Assembly: GCA_916610825.1 (NCBI GenBank)
Contig: OU744449.1
Span: 24,131,793 to 24,195,792, forward strand
Direction of reading: 5' to 3'
DNA length: 64,000 nucleotides
Source of the DNA: Haliclystus octoradiatus
Lineage: Eukaryota > Cnidaria > Staurozoa > Stauromedusae > Haliclystidae
Part shown: positions 47,801 through 59,800 of the stretch, piece by piece
Layout: each line of letters opens with the position of its first letter
How positions within the stretch are numbered: position 1 is the stretch's first letter
The notes under the pieces: generated by a model
Database searches by the model: none
What the model was told of the DNA's origin: nothing
The model's input: only the letters and a program-made list of their open reading frames with translations
Made by a program: the position numbers and the translations under genes

Positions 47801-50800
47801 TGTTGCTGATGGTGAAGGCGACGAAGCAGCTTCAACCTTGTGTAAGAAAACAAGAATAAATAAAACTGAATTCAAAACACATTTTCAAATGTTGTGAATC
47901 CTAAACGACTCAATAACTGGAAAGTCAAACGTTATGGACACAACAGGAGATCATCTTAGTATGCCAGAGAGGGATAATTAGATGTATCTTAACAATAAGA
48001 GCTACGGTACTTGAGTCACAGGACAAGTTTCTAAATATTATCTAAGAAGGATGAAGATTCCGGGAACTTTAAATAGGAAAAATAAAACAATATTAAATAT
48101 AACAGTTGAAATGAAGTAAGTAAGAAAGTAACAGTTGATAAAGTAGATTATTACAATTGTAGATGATTGTAGACAGATGCAAAACTTATAAGAACCAATA
48201 AATGATAACAAGGAGTTGTGCACATCAAACAATACTTCAGACAGGTAGCTAAAATTTAGTTTGGAGTATACATTTCCTCCAATATGGACAATCAATTTCA
48301 GGGAAGGGATCTGTACGGAACGTATCCAGACGTTTGAGCGACAATACAACTGAAGTTAACAACAGATCAGTATCATCACTTCCACTCAGGGTAAACCTAA
48401 AAACCTGGTTGGCAGTTCAAAGGTTAGGAATAGTCAGATGGAAAAAGAAAATGCTAAATAGGAAGCTACAAAATCATAAAAAACATTAAAAATGAAAATT
48501 CAGCTATTTGAAAGTGAAAATGGTGATAATTTCCATTTCTTGTACAGTAATTAAAATCTCCTGAGCATTCGTCAACATAGTGTAACCCGCTTAAATGAAA
48601 ATTTGGATAAGGGAGATTCCCACTTGACTGCAATCTACAACCTGGCAATCTACAATCTTATCTACAACCTGGCTTGAAACCCTATAAATTGTTATGTGCA
48701 AGTCGTTCATCCTTGTAAAAAGAATTTAGTTTGAAAAAACGCCAGTTTTTAAGCTGGTTACATTGTAACAACCAAGGTGTGTAGAATATAACATAAAATA
48801 TTTGCTTACATTGCCTTGAGCTCCCGCTGCGGCATACGTTTTCACTTTCCTTGAAGTAGGTGTACCACTTGTAGATGTTGACGTCGATGCAGATGCCGTA
48901 TTAGTCCATTCCCAACCTGGTCCATCCATATCCGCATCAATAGAATCTGTCTCATGCCATCCCGTTTCCATTTCATCCATACATGGTGATGTAGCTAACC
49001 ACCCAGTTACTTTAGCATTACTATCTAATTTTGCATCAAGACCAGCCAGATTAATACCCATACGGCTATTTTCTACCAGTTCTCGTCCATAACTTCCAGA
49101 ACCAGTGGCAGACTCTCGCCTTCTGATATCGTCATGTGGTGAACCATCACGATGTTCCATTTGTGCAGCAGTACGTGCATTTGGTATTTTTAATTTAGTC
49201 CCTGTCTCATGCATACAGTTTGATTGCTCAATGTGTGGTGCATCGACAGGCCATTTATTATTAACAGTCTTATCAATACCTATTGGTTTTAATTTATCAG
49301 TTTTATTTAGTAAAGGTTGACCGGGAGCTTTACTCCAAGAGCTCTGACGTGTAAAGTTCAATTTATCTTCATTAATATCATTTCCTTCAACAATCAAAGG
49401 GGATGCCCCACTATCTGATGTCCGTGGCGTCCAATCAGGACGTTGTAAATCAGGGCCGCCACCCCATAGGGGTGAATTACGATTTGAAGACTCACCAATG
49501 ACACCAAAGTTATTAGCAATAGCACCTACACTAGATGAATCGCCCACTACTGCAGCATTAGAGCAATTACCCAGACTGTGTTTACTTTTTGTTCGTAAAT
49601 CATATGCTTGTTGTTCTTCTAAAGCAGTAATAGAAGGTTGCTTAGCATTATTAATTACAGGAGATGATTGCTGTTCAGATGATGCTGCTGCTGTAGATTG
49701 CCAATTACTATCATCAACATCAGATGCAATATGATTCCAATTATCGTTTAAAGGTATTCCACCACCCCATTCTTCATCTGCGTCTAGTGGATTTGGTGAA
49801 GGTGTTGTATGAACCGATTCTGGTTTAGTTATTATTGCAGATTTTACTAAAGAAGGGAAACAAGACAATATAGAGCATGATATTCAAAGTAGTAAATGAT
49901 CCCCTATAAGAGGGGAAAGTTAGTTCAATTGCCCCCTTGCGTTCTGGAACATTTTCATAAATTCTTCGTTTTTTAGCCTGCGTCACCGACTCAATTAATT
50001 TCCCCTAAAGAACAGGAAATCCTATCAATTTGGAAATGAATTGCGTCTATTATCCAGTCTATTGTTATTCATGCTTGCTCAATAAGTGTTAATTTGCAAT
50101 CATCGGAATTTGAACATTTCTGTTGATAATCGAAGAACACTTCAAAGATGTAACTGTGTAGTAAAAGAATCGGCCTTCTTAATACACATTTATAACAGGC
50201 CTAAATTTTTGGGGTTACAGTGAAACCTACAGCCAGCTATTACAAATAGATAATATTACATGGAGGTGGTCTCTTTACATAAGGTTGATTCAATAGAAAT
50301 TTACATTATAGACCGTTAGAGCTCGCAGAACTACTTTAGAGCTTTGTTCAGCTGATATCTAAGAAAGTCAAGTGAGATGTGTGCCGCTCAACAAATTAGG
50401 AACTGTTGGGAATCCCAGTCAGATAAACATTAGTAAGTTGGTAATTACTATTGGTAAATGGGACAATGGACATGTAAATCTGGTAGAGTGCATATCTTAC
50501 ATGCAGTAGTAGAGATCATAAAAATTGAGGGCTGATTAATTGTATGTAGGTATAATTATTAATTACAATATAATAAAATGTAAGGATAACATGTTTATTT
50601 GTTTTATAAAAAATTAATTCATTTCAGAAAAAAAATTGCTAGTTTCAGGAAACAATTGAAAATTTCTGGAAATAATTAGTTTCGAAAGAAGAATAGTATG
50701 TCAAGGTTGTATGTCATAATAAAAATGTGTAGGCCCCTACGTCAATTCAAAACTTTTCGGAAAGATATAATCAATTTCAGAAAGAAGAATAGTACGGCAT

Positions 50801-53800
50801 GGTTGTACGTCATAATAAAAATGTGTACGTCAAATTAAAACTTTTAGGAAAGATATAATTAATTTCAGTTAGAAGAATAGTTGCGCCATCATACCTGGTT
50901 TCGGTTGTGATGATTCAGGTGGAGATACCGTTGTTGTTTCACTAGCTGGTGTTTGACCGCCTTTCTGCTGTTTAAGAAAACGCGGAGGAACTTCCCTGGG
51001 GTATTTCTGTTGTTGTTGTTGATATTGTTGGAATTGTTGTTGTCTTTTCAGTTGCTAAATAGAAAAAATTCAAGGCATTTAATTTAAACAATGTCAGACG
51101 TCAGAGTTCAAATTCTCTTTACGATAACTTTACGATAATACATAGAATTCAAATATGAAAATGAAATAATAGACATCACAACCAATGGAAAGACAGCTTG
51201 AGTCGGACCAATGATCTATAGTTGAAAACACTTTAGAGTAGCACAATTTCAAATTTTGAGGGAGCAAATTACTTCAGAAAGCAAAATACAGCTTTCTTGG
51301 CCCTTCTTACATATTTGTTCCTCTCTCCATCGAAACTGTTGGAGTTTGGTTTTGTCTCGCTTATTTTATGACGATTTTGATATGTTGCTAAGTGAGACTT
51401 GTGTCCTTTGCTCATTCTATTGTTTTTAAAACAAAGGAAATGCATCAAACCATACGAGATGGCGTAAAATATTTTGAAATTGTCCAGATGGCTGTCTTCA
51501 TTCCAAATTCATTTTTGCAAAGATCTGCAAATGGTGCTATGTAGAAAATCCTTCAAGTTGGCTTCATGATAATCAGTTAAAAGCGCTAGAGCTGTCGAAA
51601 ATGTTCTAACTGGAAACTATGTTGTTGTTTTTTGCCTCAGCAACTGGTTCTGGCAATTTGTTGATCTTCGAAATGCTGGAAACTTTCTCAGAGTTGGTTG
51701 ATCGTGGTGGTGGTGATGAGAGCCATAATTCTATTCTTGTTGTCAGTTGCTTTGATCAATTTAATCAAAAATCTATCAATTATTAGAAGACATAGGTATC
51801 AAATTGATTCTATTGAAGATAGATATTTTTAATCGATAAATCAACGCCATGTGAACCCCTGACTATTTCATTTAACGTTCACGTAATAATTTATTAAACA
51901 ATGATATCAGACAAGCCGGCGTTGGGCAGAATCCTGCCCAGCACATAGCAAAGGACACAGTCCCACTTATCAACCATCAAAACGAGCAACTTGACAGTCT
52001 TTTTCATTTTTTGTATTACTTAATCTTTAACGTTTATAGCCAGCTACGGTATGTTATATGTATTTTACTTCAATTTTTAACATTGTTTCAATAATGAAAT
52101 AAATATTGGTACAAACGTTCAACCTACCTGACTCTTTTTAGCAACTTCTTGCTTTTCTCTTTCCTCTTTTTCTGTGAGATAAAACCAAAAGTTCACATCG
52201 CAAATGTTTGAAATTATCATTTAGAATAATCCTGTTTCACCAACATTTCAAGATGGAATCTAACATAACTTAACTCAGTTTAGCTTGCTTTCGTCCAAGC
52301 AACGAGGAAAATGAACATCTCTTTTATTACAGGGTAACTCTCTTAAATGCAATTCATCATCTCACTTTCAATGCATGACCTCATTTCCAATTAATTTAAA
52401 ATTCAAAACCTATCAACGCATATGAACTATTATATTGGTTTATCAACATTACAGAACTTGCAAGTTACTGAGCTTATAAATCAAAATTAAGAACTTAAAT
52501 ATATTAATGAACTTGCCTCGTGAACAAAAAACTTGTGAATATACATCACAAAACAACCTCACTCTTGCTCTTTAATCCTTAATTAAATAAACATAGTCTA
52601 CCTTTGGCGTCCCTGATTGCTTTTAACCGCATTGCTTTTTCTTCTGATTTACGTTTCTTTTCCTCTTCTTGTTGTTTACGAATCTTCTCCTGGCGTTCTT
52701 TTTCTTTTTGTAACTTTGCTTCACGTTCTTTCTCCTCCCTAAATATTATAGTTAAAATAAAATTATTTACCAAGAAATATAATTTAGATGACTATAGGCA
52801 ACACCAAAGTTGTACGAATATTGCAAAATTGAAGCAAAATCAAAGACCAACAAAACACTGATGTCAAACTTATATTGCAGCTACCTGCAGTTATCAATTG
52901 ACCATTTATATACAAGGGTGGTTAAATAGAAAATATTATTTTAGATTCCAGGAACATGATTGTTATACAGTCAAACCTGTTACAGCGGTCACCTGTCTAT
53001 AGTGGTCACTCTTGCAATACCTAAAATAGTATTTTCTATTGAATCGAACCTGTATATAAAGGCAACCTGTCTATAGTGGTCAATTTATCTACCTCTCGTA
53101 GCTGACCGTTATATACAGGTTTCACTGTACCAGGTTTGCATGTATATAGTTCACTGTGCAACTATTTGATGAAGTTAGCTGTCAGAACCAGTTGCAACAT
53201 TAGAAAGGAGCTGATAGTGCACTGGTGAGCTGATAGTGATTTTCGTAATTATCAATTGTAATATCGTCACGTTAGTTCAAAATGACATAACCCTCAAATA
53301 GACATATTCTATGTATGTAATAACATTCAAAACATGATTGAAATGAAGACTATTAGGAAAGAACTGACAGGCTATGCATGCACCGGGAAATTAAGATCAT
53401 ACTTTTCTCGTTTCCGTCGTGTTTCCTGTTGTTGTCGTTTTCTTTCTTCCTCCTCTTTCTTTTGCTGCTCTTCAAGTTTCTTCTGTCGTTCAGATTCAAG
53501 CTACAAAAAAATTGATCAAAAAATATAAATAATATGCGGCATTCGATGGAATCCAGTTGACTTGAGAATTGATGAAGGACAGGTTGTTAGCTTAAAATTG
53601 ATGAAGGGTCATATTTGAAATGAGTGGAATTGAATTTGAAAACTGTTAGATATGATTTGAGATCATAATAAGATTGGATAAATACCTGTTTTCTAGCTGT
53701 TTCCCTTTCTTCTTCATGTTTTCTTTTTTCTTCTAGCTCTTGTTCAATTTTACTCATTTCCTACAAAATAAAATAAAACTTTAGACTCATTTCATAAAAA

Positions 53801-56800
53801 GCTTGTATCTTTTTCCTAGACTTTAAATGACACGCTTTCAAAATGATGTCCTTTTTCAAAAATACAATGATGCAGTACCGGTATGGGCAAATGTAAAAAA
53901 GTACGGATATACCGTATCATGATTGTATAAGAAGAATCAAGAACCAGACTATTTAGCATTGTTAGTGTATCTTGGTGGTTGGCTGATAACATGTAAAAAT
54001 AGAGAGCAACTATACAATGTCACGCTTCCCGAATGATGTCATTTTCTCAAAATACAATGATGTCAGCACGAGCAAACGCAAAGAAGTAATGGAAAACCTG
54101 TTATAACAGTCACCTCTATACAGCGACCACATGTCTATAGTGGTCACTCAATCAATGTCTAAAATAGTGTTTTCTATTGAATCAAACCTGCATATAAAGG
54201 CCACCTGCCTATAGTGGTCAACCTATCTACCTCTCTTAGCTGGCCGTTATATACAGGTTTCACTGTAATGGAAATACTGTATCAGGTTTCACTGTACTGT
54301 ACTCATCCTTCTTTCTTTGTTACATTATCAAATATATCCCATTCAAATAACTTCTCATGTTGGCTATTTTGATGTTTTGTTTGCCCGCATTATAATTTAA
54401 TTGGGAAGCGTGCGATATGAAAATAAATAATATCACATAATCTAGTCTCACCAATTCTCTCCGTCTTTGTTCTGCCATTAGCTGCTTTTTTGTTTTTGGT
54501 TTTGGCTAGAAAAGAAGGAGAATTTAATCAAATTATTAAATGAGTAAAATCGTACTAAAATATATGATTATCTGATTTATCTCATTATCGCAATAAAGCA
54601 TTCAAACATCCTACATAAAATACAGTGTAATATAATGAAAATGATTCAATCAACTTGATTGGTTTAAAATTATGATGACAAATCAACATATTAACGCAGA
54701 AAAAACCCACAGAAAAAAACCAGAATCAAAAGCACAATCGATTTAACAATTCAAACTTGATATCACGAATCAGAATTTCCAATTTGATCAGGAATTTTTT
54801 GAAACATTATATGAATAAATAAGATGGTCATGTAAATGTTTATAAAAGTGCGTAAGTTACCATGCAAAGCAATCAGCATACAGTTTTCTGTGAGCTATTA
54901 ATATTTGGTGCACTTGAGTCAATTCAGGAAAAAGCATTGTTAATTTGTGTAAAATATTTCTATACACTTTAAACATGTTTGTTTACTGGCTCAGATATTT
55001 CTCCTGCAAGCCATTTGATTTATTTTGAATAAGTGAGAAACTGCATGAAGCAGTAACTCAATGAAATTGTATATGACTCTACAAATATTCACTGTATTTG
55101 CTATTTACTTTTTATTACTTGCTAGTTTATAATGCCATATTTAAATAATTATCAGTTGTTTGGTATTTGTAAAATTTCTTGAAATCGACAGGGTCAAGCT
55201 CGGCTATGGTGAAATGGCGTTATTGGCGTTAACCAATCAAATTGCAAGAATAAATCGTAGCAGATCCTTGATATGTTCTAATGATATTTGGTGCATTTGA
55301 GTCAATTCAGGAAAAAACTCAAAGGCGAAAATCATTGCCACAAAGATTTCTTATTTTCTCTTCACGTGCCGTTCTCTTGTGCCCCAAATATCAATAGCTC
55401 ATAGGCAACATAGGCAATGCTAATATATTGTTATTGATAATAGTTATTAGTTACCTTTGCTATTGAAACAGGTTGCGATTTTGCTTTCTTGGTTGATAAC
55501 TATAGGAATATAACAACCGATTTACAATTGTGTAAATAACAATCAAATGGAAAGGAAATGTTATACTTTATTCATGCAAAATAAAGAAACAAAACCCAAT
55601 GTGGAAGAACTGAGCGTCAAACGGTACAGTGAAACCTGTATATAACGGCCAGCTACGACAGGTAGACAAGCTCACCACTATAGACAGGTGGCCTTTATAT
55701 ACAGGTTTGATTCAATAGAAAATACTATTTTAGACATTGCAAGAGTGACCACTGTGGACAGGTGGCTGCACTATAGAGGTGGCCTGGCCGCTATAACAGG
55801 TTTGACTGTATCCAATATTTTCTCTACTAATTGTTTAAGTCAGACTTTTGAGCTTTAATTTATTTATATATCATTATCAACTCCATAACGATTAGTGATG
55901 GGTCCGATTCACCGATTCATCGATTATTTTTTGGTGAATCGATTATGAAATTGTGAATCGATAAATCGTTATAAAAACGTATTGTTTCTTTTAAGGTCTT
56001 TTTGTACAATAAAATAGTTTATTATTTATATTGTGTTCTGTTCTTTCTAAATGTAGATCTTATTTGTTGAAAACAAAGCTTCTTTGAAACATTTCTTCAC
56101 AATAAAGCGTTCTTTGAATAGGTCGTTTAATGTTTGTTTACATCGCAAAGCATTGTAATTCAACTCCGTTGATTATTTGCAACGCCATTTGACACTATTT
56201 TTGATATTGTCTATTGTTATCATGAAGAGGTCATCACCTTTCCAGCGTTATGATAAAAACATGTCCGAAAACACGTGGGATAGGAAAAGTTTACTTTACT
56301 TCAAACCATTCAAATTTATGCTCTTAATTCTAAACATAAACACAGTTTATTTTGAAATAATTAATTTGATCCAATATTTGCATGTTATTCTATTTTTTCA
56401 ATGAAGAAAATGGCATCGACATCGAAATATATTAGCGCTTTATACGAAAAACAAAAACACACGACTGAAAAAATACATATTGAAATACAAAATAACATAA
56501 TGAAATTCTCACAAACATATTTGAAATGAGTTCATTTTATTGATTTGACAGAGAAAACGCCATTGATGCAAACCTTATAATGAATAAATTCCGAAGAAAT
56601 GAAATACAAAAGCCGTAAAACTTTTTTCAAACTTTCAGTCGCTGATGACGTAAAAAACTCGGAAAACAATAGAATCGATTCTTCTCTTCAATTCATCGAT
56701 CCCCCAAAAAACTGGATCGACCCATCACTAATGATGATCTATACAATCATATGACAATGATATAGTTATAAAAATAATTCAGATAACCAAATAAATTTCC

Positions 56801-59800
56801 AAATAGATGATACAAATAACGCATAAATAAATATTTTTTTCTCAAATTCATCAAAACCAAACTCAGCTTTGGCTCATAGGTGGGTTATGGATCATTAGAA
56901 TACACCTAGAAAATAAAATATTTAGAGGTAGGCAGCTTAATCACCTTCTCTTGGACATTTTTCTTTTCTGCTTCCTTCAAAAGATTAAATTCTGTATGAA
57001 GCTTTGATATCTGAAAAATGAGATCATCAAAACAAGTTTAAAAGCGGCATACAAAAGCAATTTCACAGCAAATAATATTAAAAGATAAATATTTATCGGG
57101 GAATAAAGTCATTGGAGCTTGATATATATTAAAGATAATTTCAAAATGTAGTATAATAGGGTCAACTCATAAAAAAAATTATATATATATATATTTTTTA
57201 CCTTCACTTGTTGATAAAATTAGCTTGGATGCCTTTCTATCTAAGGTTTAACGATAAGAGCCTGGAACTACTTCCAGTGTACATTTGAAATATTTTTTGA
57301 GTCTAATTAGTTGAGAATTTCATGGTGAATAATTATAGCCTATTTCCAATAATTATCTGATGGTCAAAGTATCCGATTGATTGTTTTATTTGTTCTATGG
57401 GACTATACTACTACACAGATTGTAGATTTTCAGCTTAGATGGCAGAGAAACCGGACTTCAGGTCTGATCACATCTGATGGACTGTAGTTGAAATCCCCCA
57501 AAGGTAAACTCAGCTTTGACTATATCTAAAACATCAAACGAGTACTATCTTCTGAGGGTGGGTGGAATGGTCCCGATGAAATTGCATTCTGAGTAGCTGC
57601 GGCGCATCGTTGCGAGTTGACAATCGAAACATTGACAATTAAGGATTAAAGCACAATTGACAATGAAAATTTTAATTGCTGTTAAGTAATCATTTAGACA
57701 GTGCAGCTTTAATTTTATCTCTTTATTAAATCTAGCAATAAATGTAAGCAGCGACATTTACTTCACAAACCTTATCATGAGTTAAGCCAGCAGGAACTGA
57801 CTTTCCAGTTTTTAACCGATTCTAGAAATATAAAAAAAGTGAAGCTTCATAGTCAAGCTAAGATCATGAATAATAATAATGATATCCCCTATGCTACGAT
57901 AGATAGGACTCAATAAAATGGGACCGCGGGAACAAAAAATTACTGCAGGGTCAGGGTGCTAAACTATCAAGATCGCATACATTTCTGCATTTGGAGTGAC
58001 TATTGTAGTTTATTCTGAATTAATAACTGTTATGAATTCTTAACATGTTTCGATCAATCCTATTCTCGCTAAATTAATGTCCAGCTTTCATAAGTCAGTA
58101 ACCCAGACAGCTTGCAGGTACTTTGAATGAAGAAAATTTGGTTGCAGGTACAAATCTATATTGTTGACCCCTGAGTCAAATGGTCTACCCAAATTAACCA
58201 ATCAAACAATAGGTCTACTCAAATTAACCAATCAAACAATCAGACACAAATGAATGCAGGTAGATCAGTTGAAATATTGATCTAGTATATGAACCAAAAT
58301 TAAATGAATGAATGGAATTATCAAGATAATAATAATAAAACATTACAATACCAGCGATGTCTTACTTGTGTTGCTGGATTAATTTGCTAGGCCGATTTGC
58401 TGGGCTTTGAACCTGATTTTGTAGTCTTAACATTTTATATGGATCTTGTAGAAACCCTCTAAAGCTTCCTTAACTTCCTTCTCATCATTATTATTTCAAT
58501 ATTTTATTACTTGTAAATTTTTTTCAAAAGTTGCAAAATTGTACAAAAGTTTTCGTAAAGGGTCTATTCAAAACTGTGGGCCCAAGGCTTGTGCTTTAAG
58601 TGCCTTCAGGGTAATACTGGCCTGACGGTGAAAGATTATTGAACATACCTCTAATATACTGATAAGCATTTGAATATATTGTGCTTCATCATCATCATCT
58701 TCAATAACATCTTCTTTACATCTATAAAACATGAATTTTCATATTATAACATGAATTTTCATATTATAACATACCGTATTTAACATACTACATAAAACAA
58801 TATATCAGGTGTACATTGTATAATTTATTTACGGTAAATAGTAGATCAAAGATTACGAGTCTATTTTGCTACTCTGAGTTTCGCGTAAAATATATCTTCA
58901 AACATTTTCTTAAATGAAAAAACATAGTGGTGTGCTCAAGTATATATGTGACGAAGTGTTTCTATTGTTTAAATATATATAACATCTATACCATCAACTA
59001 AATCATTTAAATTGGTAGCATTCTGATTGGCTGAGCTACTTTCGGTCTATTTTCAACACCCCATGAAATAGACCATGCCCAGAAGTGGAACGATCTGCCG
59101 TCTACAATGGATGAGATTATGGTTTCCAGACAGACAAGTTTAAAATGTCTCCTTGAGAAGCATTTAAATGCCAACATAAACATTGACTCTTAATGTTGTT
59201 TAAAAGTTGAAAAGTTTTCTCCTTGCCCTCAAATGCAGCATAAAGCTGTTGCTTATATGTAGACTGTGCGCAAATTGCTTTGTCAAGCAACTAGCACATT
59301 TATATAAACTTTTACATGCCTTCCTTACACATAAGTTGATGCTTTGAAACTTGTAAAGTAAATAACTTATTAGAACTTACCTGTAGAGGTTATCATTTTG
59401 AAAAGTTGAATGAGCATCTAAAGATGATGATAAAAGTGAATAAAGAACACCTAGGATGAATAAAAAGCTGGTAAGACAAGGAATGATCTTTAGGGGGAGT
59501 TTATAAACCAAACCCTGTAAAGTGTAACCCGCTTGAGCCGCAGAAAATTTGCATTGCATTTATTTGAATTTGCCTTTTCCAGAAAACAGATTCTACATGA
59601 TGGCCAAAACCATGTTTACAATTTTTTCAAATCTTTCCTAAAAAACGAATTTGTATTGAACTGAATTGCACTTAAGTTGAATTGGTTACACATAACTGAA
59701 GTGTATCTGAGAGATAGGCCACACGAAGACTAATGTGTCAATCATCCTCTGCAGTCTGCGGTTTGGACTATGCACTTGCCGTTTTACGTACACATTGCCT

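Noticed and set aside
49105..49734. Plus-strand ORFs
   Set aside because: Antisense shadows of the Trp-rich TNRC6 exon.
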